This document shows positions 1 through 8,286 of a stretch of 64,000 nt of DNA, piece after piece (within the stretch, counting starts at the first letter, position 1; every line of letters starts with the position of its first letter). Origin of the DNA: Maribacter vaceletii (GTDB taxonomy: Bacteria; Bacteroidota; Bacteroidia; Flavobacteriales; Flavobacteriaceae); contig NZ_RBIQ01000014.1 in assembly GCF_003634105.1 (NCBI RefSeq), forward strand, positions 1-64,000, read 5' to 3'. A program made the position numbers and the translations under genes. The notes under the pieces are model-generated. The model made no database searches, was not told where the DNA came from, and saw nothing but the letters and a program-made list of their open reading frames with translations.

Positions 1-169
1 TAATAAGAGTGCCATCTGGCAAATTAGCCGCAGCAACGGGCACTATCCCAAATGGAAGAACAGGACTCCATTCACCATCCTGAGAAGAGGTCTGACTAGT
101 AAGTGTTTTAACTCCTAGAGTTAAAAAACAACAACAAAATAATAATCTTGTGAAGTAAAGGTTTCCCAT
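1..169 (-). CDS. Galactose oxidase-like secreted protein, 5' fragment (runs off the window)
   Basis: Only the first 56 codons are present; the gene continues past base 1 of the window. The frame opens with ATG at 167-169, followed by a hydrophobic, cysteine-containing stretch (LLFCCCFLTLG) that looks like a Sec signal or membrane anchor. Next comes GEWSPVLPFGIVPVAAANLP DGT, which resembles the start of the kelch beta-propeller in galactose/glyoxal-oxidase-like proteins (W-x-P...PIVPVAAA-x-LPDG). I infer an exported copper-radical oxidase-like or kelch protein. It is divergent from the sigma factor gene at 489. The catalytic residues lie outside the window, so activity cannot be judged. Confidence 0.6.
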   Translation of the reverse strand, partial: MGNLYFTRLLFCCCFLTLGVKTLTSQTSSQDGEWSPVLPFGIVPVAAANLPDGTLI

Positions 170-242
170 AAAAATAACTATTATAAAATTAAAAAATATT
201 GGGGCCCTTTGTAGGTTTTGCTAAAGTAATTTGAAAGATTGA

Positions 243-257
243 TACTTCGATGAAGTA
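243..257. repeat. Short inverted repeat TACTTC-GAT-GAAGTA
   Basis: Perfect 6-bp arms at 243-248 and 252-257 around a 3-nt centre. It lies one base upstream of the much longer palindrome at 259-300, so the two form a tandem pair of potential hairpins between divergent genes. It could be an operator half of a larger site or part of a mobile-element end. Function is not known. Confidence 0.5.
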
Positions 258-258
258 A

Positions 259-300
259 TGCATTTTATCGATAATTTTCCAAAATTATCGATAAAATGCA
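259..300. repeat. Perfect 42-bp palindrome (20-bp arms, CC centre)
   Basis: Left arm 259-278 and right arm 281-300 are exact reverse complements, separated only by CC. The arms contain TTATCGATAATTTT and its complement. No strong T-tract follows on either strand and the stem is AT-rich, so a classical intrinsic terminator is not obvious. It also lies between divergent genes, where a terminator is not expected. An operator, cruciform or mobile-element remnant are alternatives. Confidence 0.75.
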
Positions 301-440
301 CTTTAATAAACATTTAAAAAAATTACATATTAATAGAGGTTCCATAATGAACACCTTCCCTTTCTATAGATAAATTCCAAAAAATAAATTAGTATCTACA
401 GCTATACTTTTAATTATTTTTTTGTCTTTTTTTCATAAAC

Positions 441-475
441 TGTAACAAAATATAAATTGCGATATCTTTATAACA
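441..475 (+). promoter_or_regulatory. Candidate ECF-type promoter ahead of the first sigma operon
   Basis: TGTAACAAA at 441-449 lies 48 bp upstream of the TTG start at 489. Sixteen bases after GTAAC comes TATCTTTAT as a possible -10 region. The same TGTAACAAA box occurs 55 bp before the other ECF sigma gene (19063-19071) with similar downstream spacing. This suggests autoregulated ECF promoters. The assignment rests on two examples only. Confidence 0.4.
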
Positions 476-488
476 AACCAAAACCTTT

Positions 489-1043
489 TTGAGCCAAAAA
501 AGAGAAAATATTGATACCCTATTGCAATTATGCTTAAAAGGAAAGCAAAGCGCACAACTAGAAGTTTATAATCTCTATTATAAAGCAATGTATAACACTG
601 CTTTAAGAATTGTAAAAGATAGTGCCGAAGCTGAAGACATTATGCAAGAATCGTTTTTAAACGCGTTTACGAAACTGCATACTTTTAAAGCCGAAGTTAG
701 CTTTGGAGCCTGGTTAAAGCGTATTGTAATTAACAACAGTATTTATCATTACAGAAAGCAACAAAAAAACAGAGAAGTTGCTTTTGAAGATACAATGTAC
801 AAGGTTGAAGATAATAATGGAATTTCTTCTGATCATGTGTTTACGGAACTAAAGGCTCAAAAAGTATTGGAAACCATGAAAAAACTAAAAGATAATTACA
901 GAATTTCTTTGACCTTACATTTAATTGAGGGATATGATTACGAAGAAATTGGAGATATAATGAATTTAAGCTATGCTAATTGCAGAACAACAATATCCAG
1001 AGCAAAAGAAAGCTTAAGACAAAAAATGTTAACCACTTACTAA
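489..1043 (+). CDS. ECF-type RNA polymerase sigma factor
   Basis: A 184-aa sigma-70 family protein of the extracytoplasmic-function group. Region 2 spans about residues 23-90 (YYKAMYNTALRIVKDSAEAE, then FGAWLKRIVIN). Region 4 lies at about 125-178 and ends in a helix-turn-helix (LSYANCRTTISRAKESL). Size and layout fit a standard ECF sigma with no extra domain. The start is TTG at 489; no ATG or GTG lies in frame upstream, and the next ATG would cut into region 2. Its TAA overlaps the next ATG by one base (TAATG), so it is translationally coupled to the anti-sigma-like gene. It probably directs transcription of an envelope-linked regulon that may include its own operon. Confidence 0.9.
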   Translation: MSQKRENIDTLLQLCLKGKQSAQLEVYNLYYKAMYNTALRIVKDSAEAEDIMQESFLNAFTKLHTFKAEVSFGAWLKRIVINNSIYHYRKQQKNREVAFEDTMYKVEDNNGISSDHVFTELKAQKVLETMKKLKDNYRISLTLHLIEGYDYEEIGDIMNLSYANCRTTISRAKESLRQKMLTTY

Positions 1044-1603
1044 TGGAAAAAGACACTATTAATAAACTCTTTAATGACCTTCATGGCTCCTTTGATATAG
1101 AAGAACCAATAGCAGGGCATGAAAATAGATTTTTAGAAAAATTACTAAAGAAAAATACAATAGCAACTATTAGTAAGAAGGATACTTCTTGGTGGAAACC
1201 TTTATCTATAGCTGCATCTATAACCTTACTATGTTTCCTTGCTATTGGTAGCATTAACAATAGACTAACTAAAGAAGAACAAGTTGCCGAGATTTCTCCA
1301 GAAATTTCTAAATCAGAACTCTATTTTGTAAGCTTAATAGACAAACAAATAAAAGAATTAGAAAAAGAAAATAAACCTGAAACAAAAAAAATAATTGAAG
1401 ACACGCTTTTTCAATTAAAAAAATTAGAAAAAAATTACAATCAATTAGAACAAGATTTATTAAACGGAGGGAATAGTAAATTAATCCTAAGTGCAATGAT
1501 TACTAATTTTCAAACTAGGATAGATTTGCTAAACGAAGTTCTTGCTCAAATTGAAAGAATAAAAAATATAAAAAATACATATGATGAAAACTCTACTATA
1601 TAA
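1043..1603 (+). CDS. Single-pass membrane protein, probable anti-sigma factor
   Basis: A 186-aa protein coupled to the upstream sigma gene by a TAATG overlap. The cytoplasmic N-terminus (MEKDTINKLFNDLHG...GHENRFLEKL) is of the kind seen in Bacteroidota anti-sigma-like proteins. One membrane helix follows (about residues 49-70, WWKPLSIAASITLLCFLAIG). The extracytoplasmic C-terminus is charged and predicted coiled coil (KQIKELEKENK...LKKLEKNYNQLEQ). The position directly after an ECF sigma and the one-helix topology support an anti-sigma role; no ZAS-type zinc motif is visible. An ATG 63 bp upstream in the same frame lies deep in the sigma gene and was not used. Its end overlaps the next gene by 23 bp. 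Confidence 0.7.
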   Translation: MEKDTINKLFNDLHGSFDIEEPIAGHENRFLEKLLKKNTIATISKKDTSWWKPLSIAASITLLCFLAIGSINNRLTKEEQVAEISPEISKSELYFVSLIDKQIKELEKENKPETKKIIEDTLFQLKKLEKNYNQLEQDLLNGGNSKLILSAMITNFQTRIDLLNEVLAQIERIKNIKNTYDENSTI

Positions 1604-2678
1604 ATACACAAGTCTTCTTTTATTTATTGCTCCAATATTGGTTTTGGCTCATAATGGAAAGCTAAAAGGAAAATACACCAAAGAAAAGACAATAATAAAA
1701 GAATATAATGTAAACTCTGATGCTTTGTTGAAGATTAACAACAGTTATGGGAACTTAAATATTACCTCTTGGAATGAAAATCGCATTCTTATTGAAGTAC
1801 ATATTAAGACAAATGGAAATAACGAAGAAAAGGTAACAAAAAAATTAGAATCAATAACGGTAGATTTTAATGGAAGTGCTAGTATGGTTTCCGCTAAAAC
1901 AATTTTCAACAATTCTAAAAGTAGTTGGGGATGGAACTGGGGAAATAGCAGTAATGTTAATATGCAAATTAACTATACCATAAAAATGCCTATTAAAAAT
2001 AGCGTAAACTTATCTAACGATTATGGAAATATAATTTTAGATAGAGTCGATGGTCATGCAAAAATATATTGCGATTATGGAAGCTTAGATATTGGGGAAC
2101 TAAGAGGTAGAAATAATGCTCTAAATTTTGATTACACCTCTAAATCAAATATAGGCTATATTAATAGTGGAACTATAACAGCAGATTATTCTGGCTTTAA
2201 TATTGAAAAAGCTGGAGACCTAACCATAAAAGCAGACTATACTAACGCAACTATCTCCTACATGAAAAATCTTCAATACACTAGTGATTATGGTAAAATA
2301 GATGTTGGAGAAGCTAATAATATAGAAGGCAATGGAGATTATATTAATGTAAAACTTGGCACTATACATGGCAATGTTGTACTAAGCTCAGATTATGGAG
2401 CTTTACAAATAAAAGAAATGGCAAAGGATGCTGGCAACTTATCTATTAATAGCGAATATACAGGAATTAAAATTGGATACAACTCTCAATATCATTTTGA
2501 CTTTGACATTTCTACGGAATATGCAGGAGTAAAAGGAAAAGAAGAGTTTGAAATTAACATAAGTACAGAGAAATCTAACGAAAAATTCTATAAAGGATAT
2601 TATGGAAGTACCAACACAGGAAATCACGTTTCTATAGATAGTGAATACGGAAGTGTTTCTTTTTATAAAAACAACTAA
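1581..2678 (+). CDS. Exported DUF4097-family beta-repeat protein
   Basis: A 365-aa protein with a Sec signal ending about residue 23 (IAPILVLAHNG). The mature part is a run of short beta repeats built around D/E-Y-G or D-Y-S/T about every 20 residues (NDYGNIILD, CDYGSLDIG, SDYGKIDVG, SDYGALQIK, SEYGSVSF). This is typical of DUF4097 right-handed beta-helix proteins. The ATG-ATG start overlaps the anti-sigma-like gene, so it belongs to the sigma operon. A surface or periplasmic adhesin-like or envelope-sensing role is inferred; the biochemical function of the family is not settled. Confidence 0.8.
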   Translation: MMKTLLYKYTSLLLFIAPILVLAHNGKLKGKYTKEKTIIKEYNVNSDALLKINNSYGNLNITSWNENRILIEVHIKTNGNNEEKVTKKLESITVDFNGSASMVSAKTIFNNSKSSWGWNWGNSSNVNMQINYTIKMPIKNSVNLSNDYGNIILDRVDGHAKIYCDYGSLDIGELRGRNNALNFDYTSKSNIGYINSGTITADYSGFNIEKAGDLTIKADYTNATISYMKNLQYTSDYGKIDVGEANNIEGNGDYINVKLGTIHGNVVLSSDYGALQIKEMAKDAGNLSINSEYTGIKIGYNSQYHFDFDISTEYAGVKGKEEFEINISTEKSNEKFYKGYYGSTNTGNHVSIDSEYGSVSFYKNN

Positions 2679-2679
2679 C

Positions 2680-2705
2680 AAAACAATCAATCAAAACAAT
2701 CAATC
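2680..2705 (+). repeat. Perfect tandem 13-bp repeat in the leader of the GIN gene
   Basis: AAAACAATCAATC occurs twice in tandem, at 2680-2692 and 2693-2705, and the ATG of the next gene follows immediately. The whole gap between the DUF4097 and GIN genes is essentially this duplication. Slippage here would change leader length without touching coding sequence. Confidence 0.85.
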
Positions 2706-3431
2706 ATGAAAAAAATCGCAATTTTAAGTCTATCTATTTTAATGTGCTCCTCTTGTATTGCGCAATGGGGTAAAAAAATAAAAGGAAACGGAAATGTAAC
2801 TACTATAAATAGAACTACTACAGATTATGACGCCGTATCTGTTTCTGGCTGGTTTGATGTTGAATTAGTTGACGGTACCGAAGGTGAAATATCTATAAAA
2901 GGAGAAGAAAATTTACTTGAATACATCATAACAAAAGTAAAGGATAACAAATTAGTAATTAAAGTAGAAAAAGGAGTTAACCTAAAACCTTCCTCTTGGA
3001 ATGACGGTATTGTAATAACTGTCCCAGTAGAAAGTATTAGTTCCGTTGCTCTTTCTGGATCTGGGGATATTGTTGGAAAAAAAACTATTAAAACTTCAAA
3101 TTTTGAAACTGCGATGTCTGGCTCTGGCGACATTACTCTAGATATAGATTCTAATAATATAAACGCATCTATGTCTGGAAGTGGAGATATCAACTTAAGT
3201 GGAGCAACCACTAATTTTGACGCAACAATATCTGGTAGCGGTGACATAAAAGCCTTTGACCTAATTGCTGATAATGTAGATGCTACTATTTCTGGTTCTG
3301 CTGATATTAAGGTAACCGCAAAACAAAAACTTAAAGCTAGGGTATCTGGCTCAGGAGATATAAATTACAAAGGAAATCCAACAAAAATTGATACTAAAGT
3401 TTCTGGCTCAGGAGATATTACAAAAGAATAA
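2706..3431 (+). CDS. GIN-domain (DUF2807) lipoprotein or exported protein
   Basis: A 241-aa exported protein. The N-terminus (MKKIAILSLSILMCSSCIAQ) fits a signal peptide with Cys-17 as a possible lipobox cysteine. The rest is a GIN/DUF2807 auto-transporter-adhesin-like beta solenoid: residues 41-58 (DYDAVSVSGWFDVELVDG) are the family opening. SGSGDI recurs six times plus a SGSADI variant at roughly 14-20 residue spacing, forming the stacked turns. It is the last gene of the operon with the sigma factor, anti-sigma-like gene and DUF4097 protein, and an intrinsic terminator follows. It probably sits in the periplasm or outer membrane; no ligand is known. Confidence 0.85.
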   Translation: MKKIAILSLSILMCSSCIAQWGKKIKGNGNVTTINRTTTDYDAVSVSGWFDVELVDGTEGEISIKGEENLLEYIITKVKDNKLVIKVEKGVNLKPSSWNDGIVITVPVESISSVALSGSGDIVGKKTIKTSNFETAMSGSGDITLDIDSNNINASMSGSGDINLSGATTNFDATISGSGDIKAFDLIADNVDATISGSADIKVTAKQKLKARVSGSGDINYKGNPTKIDTKVSGSGDITKE

Positions 3432-3467
3432 GGAGTTTATTCACAATCAACAACTATAATCAAATCC

Positions 3468-3492
3468 AAAAACCTCTTCATTAGAGGTTTTT
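3468..3492. terminator. Intrinsic terminator, probably bidirectional
   Basis: The stem AAAAACCTCT / AGAGGTTTTT has a 5-nt loop and is followed by T on the plus strand, with a matching T run on the minus strand. It ends the sigma/GIN operon and overlaps the 3' end of the converging MFS gene. Confidence 0.8.
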
Positions 3493-4869
3493 TACTTTCT
3501 CAACTTTAGTAAGTAACAACATTCCTACTAAAAAGAATATCCCTAAAAAAATTATAGCATTACGCATACTACCAGTATATTGAGCAACAAAACCATAAAG
3601 GAAGGTTCCTATAACAATTCCTATTTTTTCTGCCACGTCATAAAAACTGAAAAAAGATGCTGTATCTGTTGTTTCTGGAATAAATTTAGAATAGGTAGAT
3701 CTAGATAATGCCTGTATACCCCCCATTACCATGCCTACACACCCAGCCGCAATATAAAAGTCCATAGGAGTAATAACAAAATACGCATAAATACAAATTA
3801 AAACCCATAGTGCATTTACCACAATTAGAGTTTTAATGTTCCCAAATATTTTGGATGCTCTAGCCGTTAATGTTGCTCCTAAAATAGCAACTATTTGTAT
3901 TACAAGAATGCTAACAATTAACCCTGTAGTTCGCTCTGCATCTGTACCCCAATTAATTTCTTCTTCTCCAAAATAAGTAGCAATAAGCATTACAGTTTGT
4001 ACTGCCATACTGTATACAAAAAAAGCTATTAAATATCGCTTTAATTTTACTTCATCTCTTAATTGTTGCCAAACTAATTTTAATTCTTTAAATCCGTTAA
4101 GGATAATATTCTTCTTTTCACCTTCTTTTTTATTCCCCTTTGGAAGATGATAAAAAGTATATTGTGCAAAAATTATCCACCAAATACCCACACTTAAAAA
4201 AGACACTTTCATAGCTTCTATTGAAGCATTATTTTTTGCTAATTCTTTTGCTGCGTTTATCTCAGATTCTACACCTTTTTGCATTACACTCTCTGGTATA
4301 CTTAAGTCAAACCCAAAAAAACTGGGTTGCATTACCATAGCTAAATTCACTAGTAACAATAACACACTACCTATATACCCTAAAGAGAAGCCTTTTGCAC
4401 TAACAGCATCTTGCTGCTCCTCATAGGCAACATCTGGTAAATAAGAATTATTAATTGCAAAACTTACCCAAAAACCGACTAACCCAAAAAAATAACATGC
4501 TAAACCTACATATATATTCTCTAAAGAAAACCAATATAAGCCCATACAAGATATTCCTCCTAGGTAGCAGAAGAATTTCATAAATATTTTTTTGTTTCCT
4601 AAATAATCTGCTACTCCAGAAAGCAAAGGAATTATAATTGTTATAAAAACAAAGGCAGCAGATGTTGTATAGCTAATTAATGGTGCTCTTGCAATTTCCC
4701 CACCAAAAACAACAACTTTCTCTATACCTTGCATTCTAAACAGAGCCCCATAAAAAATGGGGAATACTGCAGAAGAAATTACTAAACTATAAACAGAATT
4801 AGCCCAGTCATAAAAAGCCCATGCATTTAATAATTTCTTACTTCCTTTTAATGCTATTGTTTTTACCAT
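3481..4869 (-). CDS. MFS transporter, UMF1 / Atg22-like family
   Basis: A 462-aa polytopic protein with about 11-12 hydrophobic segments. The N-terminal NAWAFYDWANSVYSLVI is the signature of the UMF1/Atg22-like MFS branch, often linked to efflux of amino acids or related solutes. The substrate cannot be read from sequence. ATG at 4867-4869 was chosen because the longer frame from 4893 starts inside the preceding terminator hairpin. It is the only gene between two terminators on its strand, so probably monocistronic. Confidence 0.85.
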   Translation of the reverse strand: MVKTIALKGSKKLLNAWAFYDWANSVYSLVISSAVFPIFYGALFRMQGIEKVVVFGGEIARAPLISYTTSAAFVFITIIIPLLSGVADYLGNKKIFMKFFCYLGGISCMGLYWFSLENIYVGLACYFFGLVGFWVSFAINNSYLPDVAYEEQQDAVSAKGFSLGYIGSVLLLLVNLAMVMQPSFFGFDLSIPESVMQKGVESEINAAKELAKNNASIEAMKVSFLSVGIWWIIFAQYTFYHLPKGNKKEGEKKNIILNGFKELKLVWQQLRDEVKLKRYLIAFFVYSMAVQTVMLIATYFGEEEINWGTDAERTTGLIVSILVIQIVAILGATLTARASKIFGNIKTLIVVNALWVLICIYAYFVITPMDFYIAAGCVGMVMGGIQALSRSTYSKFIPETTDTASFFSFYDVAEKIGIVIGTFLYGFVAQYTGSMRNAIIFLGIFFLVGMLLLTKVEKVKNL

Positions 4870-4884
4870 ATCTATCCTAAAAAA

Positions 4885-4913
4885 AAAGACCATTCTTTTA
4901 TAGAACGGTCTTT
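4885..4913 (-). terminator. Intrinsic terminator after the M48 gene
   Basis: On the minus strand AAAGACCGTTCT / AGAATGGTCTTT forms a stem with one mismatch, followed by a run of eight T. It lies between the M48 protease stop and the MFS start, so it insulates the two co-oriented genes. Confidence 0.8.
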
Positions 4914-4939
4914 AAATATACAATTATAATAATTATTTT

Positions 4940-5749
4940 CTATCTAAAAGTTGTTACTCCAAACTTAGCAGCTTCTTGTTTTGCTAAAGGTGCCCACTCT
5001 GTTAAATTAGAAATCCTTGTGTCATTAGATGGGTGTGTACTCATAAATTCTGGTGGTGCTTCTCCTCCACTATTTGCTTTCATTCTCCTCCATAAATCTG
5101 CTGCCTCAGTTGGATCATAACCCGCAATTGCCATTATTTGCAATCCTATTCTATCCGCTTCTGTTTCATGACTTCTGCTAAATGGTAACATAACTCCTAG
5201 CTGAGAACCAATTCCATAAGCTTGATTAAACATATTCCTTTTTTGCTCATCTTGTATTGCAATATTACCTGCAACTGCAACACCTTGCTGTAAAGCACCT
5301 GCACTCATACGTTGCGCTCCATGATCCGCTAAAGCATGAGCAACTTCATGCCCCATTACAACAGCGATTCCTCTTTCCGATTGCGTAATTGGTAAAATCC
5401 CTGTGTAAAAAACTATTTTACCTCCTGGCATACACCATGCATTTACTGTTGCATCATCAACCAAATTATACTCCCATTTATAATCTTTTAAATAACCAGG
5501 GTATCCGTTAGCAGTTAGCCAACGTTCTGCAGCAGAAGAAATACGCTGCCCAACTTTGGTTATGGTATTAGCATCTGCAGTACCTTTAACAACTTTGTTT
5601 TCTCCTAAAAAACTATCATACTGGGCAAAAGCAGTAGGAAATATTTGGCTATTAGGATAAAAGTTTAATACCTTTTTACCTGTAAAAGGATTTGTTTTAC
5701 ATGCTGTTACTCCTAAGAAAACAACAAAAATTAAAATTATTTTTTTCAT
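4940..5749 (-). CDS. M48-family metallopeptidase lipoprotein
   Basis: A 269-aa protein with a lipoprotein signal (FLGVTAC, Cys-17). The zinc motif HEVAH is at residues 134-138, with a downstream EADRIG near 197 supplying the third ligand. The layout matches the Ste24/BepA-like M48C group of periplasmic proteases that handle outer-membrane protein quality control. There are no TPRs, so it is the short form. It is anchored in the envelope by its lipid. The downstream terminator and the 38-bp gap to the GH31 gene allow either its own promoter or read-through. Confidence 0.9.
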   Translation of the reverse strand: MKKIILIFVVFLGVTACKTNPFTGKKVLNFYPNSQIFPTAFAQYDSFLGENKVVKGTADANTITKVGQRISSAAERWLTANGYPGYLKDYKWEYNLVDDATVNAWCMPGGKIVFYTGILPITQSERGIAVVMGHEVAHALADHGAQRMSAGALQQGVAVAGNIAIQDEQKRNMFNQAYGIGSQLGVMLPFSRSHETEADRIGLQIMAIAGYDPTEAADLWRRMKANSGGEAPPEFMSTHPSNDTRISNLTEWAPLAKQEAAKFGVTTFR

Positions 5750-5787
5750 GATATATAGTGTTTAGTATTTGGGAAAATACAAAAAAA

Positions 5788-8187
5788 TTATTTCCCCTTA
5801 ATATTCAACCCAGTAAAATCTTTACTAATTACAATAGAATTGGTTCCATTATGTTTTATATCCTTTAGAAAAACTTTTTCATTGTCTATGGATACTTCCT
5901 TTATCTTAAATGGCAAACCGTGTAAGTTTAACTTAATAGTCTCATAAGATGTTATATATGTACCACTTTTAAATTGCTGTATACTTAATTGCGTTTCTTT
6001 ACCTACTAATTTAAAGTTTCTAAGACTGTACCTTCCTTTTGCATAATCATATCCATCTTGCGCATCTTCATAAACCGTAGAACTCTCCGTACCGAGCTTA
6101 TAATACACATCTATTACTAACTCCTTAATTTCCTTTTCCCCAACATACTGTTGTACTGGGTATTTAGGAATCATAGCTCCTTCTTTTATAAAAAGCGGTA
6201 TTTTATCAATATCAGCAGTTACCCATTTTTCTGTACCGCCATCTACAACTTCTTCTGTCCAAAAGTTAAACCATTTACCTCTAGGAATATACATTCTTCT
6301 TCCTTTTGCATTTGGCTCTTGTACTGGACAAACTAGAATATGTTCTCCAAATATAAATTCATCTGTTCTAAAATGCGTTTGCGAATCTTCTTGATCAAAG
6401 TATGCCAGAGATTTTAACATTGGCATTTTCTCTTTAGAATATTTCCAAAACATGGTATACAAATAAGGTAGTAATTGATACCTTAACTCTACGAACTTAC
6501 GCACAATATCTGTAACCTCTGGGTCAAAAGACCAAGGTTCCTGATCCCCATGATCTCCACTAGAATGAACTCTGCAAAAAGGGTGAAATACTCCCAATTG
6601 AATCCATCTAGCAAAAAGTTCTCCATTTGGCTGTTCTGCAAAACCACCTATATCTGAACCTACAAAAGACATACCACTTAAACACATACGTTGCATTTGC
6701 ACATTTGCAATCCATAGGTGTTCCCATGTTGCAACATTATCACCTGTCCAAGTAGAAGAATACCTTTGTGTTCCAGAATAAGCTGCTCTAGTTATTACAA
6801 AAGGACGTTTTGGATATACGTGTTTTTTAACCCCTTCGTAAGTAGCTCTAACCATTTGCATACCATAAATATTATGTGCTTTTCTATGGCTACATGGATT
6901 CCCGTCATAATCATGTCTCATATCTAAAGGTGCAGTTTTCCCTGGCACTTCCATAATAGCAGGTTCATTCATATCATTCCACATTCCATGAACTCCCACT
7001 TCAGACATCATTTCTTTATACAATTCTGCCCACCATTCTCTTACTTCAGGATTAGTAAAGTCTGGAAAATTACATTTACCAGGCCATACCTTACCATTCA
7101 TATAAGGACCATCTGCTCTTTTACAAAAATAATCCTTCTCCATAGCTTCTTGGTATACCCAATAATCTGGATCCACCTTAATTCCTGGATCTATCATTGT
7201 TACGGTTTTAAATCCGTCTTCAAATAATTCATCAACCATACGTTTTGGGTCAGGAAATTTTGTTTTATCCCAAGTAAAACATCTAAACCCATCCATATAA
7301 TCTATATCTAAATAAATAGCATCACAAGGAATACGCAAATCTCTAAAACTTTTAGCTACTTCTTTAACTCTGCTTTCTGGATAATAACTCCATTTAGATT
7401 GGTGGTACCCTAAAGCCCATAAGGGTGGTAATTCCGGTGTCCCAGTTAAATCCGTATAGCCACGTACTACTTTAGGCATATCTGGCCCATAGAAAAAATA
7501 ATAATTCATTTCTCCTCCATCTGCCCAAAAACTAGTAGTATTTCTCCTTTCGTGAGAAAAATCAAAATAGGATTTAAATGTGTTATCAAAAAATATTCCG
7601 TAAGCCTTATTATTATGTAACCCTATATAAAATGGTATTGCTTTGTATAATGGATCTTGGTCTTTTCCATAAGCGTATTGATCTGTAACCCAATTATGTA
7701 CTCTTTTTCCTTTTAAGTTAGAATGGGTAGCTTTATCCCCCATACCATAGAAACTCTCAGAACTTTGGGTAATTTTACTCATTTTTACAGTATTACCACC
7801 GTATTGGTAATTTTCTTCCCAATGAAAACCAAGTTCATCTTCATTAATTATGTTACCTTCTAAATCAGAAATTTGAGTTCTCATAGTATTTATATCCACC
7901 AAAATCTTTAATTTCTCAGTTTCAATAATATACTCTGTATCTTGCTCTATTACTTCTAAGCGGTTATACCCCTTATTTGCATCTTCACTTATTGCATATG
8001 AAAAATCTGGCTCAAAAACATAATCTGTTGCGTATCTAAATCTTAACACACTATCTCTTAAAACAGTAATTTGTAATACCACACCATTTTCAGATGTAAA
8101 AAACACCTTATCTGCATCTTGTTTTAGAGATACAATTTTATTTGGATATAAATTTCCTTTGTATTCTAATTCTGTGTTTGTAATCAT
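5788..8187 (-). CDS. Glycoside hydrolase family 31 alpha-glucosidase
   Basis: A 799-aa GH31 enzyme without an evident signal peptide, so probably cytoplasmic. The catalytic nucleophile is Asp-405 in WNDMNEP and the acid/base Asp-483 in TWTGDN. Upstream is the N-terminal beta-sandwich; the (beta/alpha)8 barrel starts near PELPPLWALG at about 251. The family hydrolyses terminal alpha-glucosidic bonds, and the neighbour GlgB points to glycogen or alpha-glucan metabolism. It lies 99 bp after glgB on the same strand, so the two are likely co-transcribed. Substrate preference (maltose versus other alpha-glycosides) cannot be told. Confidence 0.92.
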   Translation of the reverse strand: MITNTELEYKGNLYPNKIVSLKQDADKVFFTSENGVVLQITVLRDSVLRFRYATDYVFEPDFSYAISEDANKGYNRLEVIEQDTEYIIETEKLKILVDINTMRTQISDLEGNIINEDELGFHWEENYQYGGNTVKMSKITQSSESFYGMGDKATHSNLKGKRVHNWVTDQYAYGKDQDPLYKAIPFYIGLHNNKAYGIFFDNTFKSYFDFSHERRNTTSFWADGGEMNYYFFYGPDMPKVVRGYTDLTGTPELPPLWALGYHQSKWSYYPESRVKEVAKSFRDLRIPCDAIYLDIDYMDGFRCFTWDKTKFPDPKRMVDELFEDGFKTVTMIDPGIKVDPDYWVYQEAMEKDYFCKRADGPYMNGKVWPGKCNFPDFTNPEVREWWAELYKEMMSEVGVHGMWNDMNEPAIMEVPGKTAPLDMRHDYDGNPCSHRKAHNIYGMQMVRATYEGVKKHVYPKRPFVITRAAYSGTQRYSSTWTGDNVATWEHLWIANVQMQRMCLSGMSFVGSDIGGFAEQPNGELFARWIQLGVFHPFCRVHSSGDHGDQEPWSFDPEVTDIVRKFVELRYQLLPYLYTMFWKYSKEKMPMLKSLAYFDQEDSQTHFRTDEFIFGEHILVCPVQEPNAKGRRMYIPRGKWFNFWTEEVVDGGTEKWVTADIDKIPLFIKEGAMIPKYPVQQYVGEKEIKELVIDVYYKLGTESSTVYEDAQDGYDYAKGRYSLRNFKLVGKETQLSIQQFKSGTYITSYETIKLNLHGLPFKIKEVSIDNEKVFLKDIKHNGTNSIVISKDFTGLNIKGK

Positions 8188-8286
8188 AGCAATTCTATTT
8201 TAATACTAACAAAAAAAAGACTTTAACGTTTAATATGACCTACTTATTATGACCTTTTTTTTAGTATAATGATATCCTCATTTTTT

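Larger units (their letters stand above)
170..488. other. 319-bp intergenic region between divergent genes
   Basis: No open frame worth calling is seen. The region holds two tandem palindromes at 243-257 and 259-300, listed separately, and a candidate ECF-type promoter at about 441-475 ahead of the sigma factor gene. The remainder is AT-rich with poly-T runs. Promoters for the minus-strand oxidase-like gene and the plus-strand sigma operon should both be here. Confidence 0.6.

Noticed and set aside
3468-3492. Palindromes such as 3468-3492, 34131-34167, 39005-39046, 40172-40212 and 60376-60423 as CRISPR or att sites
   Set aside because: Each is a single GC-containing hairpin with T-tracts between converging or co-oriented genes, which intrinsic termination explains.
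4870-4893. Earlier ATG start for the MFS transporter at 4893
   Set aside because: It lies within the stem of the M48 terminator; the start at 4869 matches the family N-terminus.
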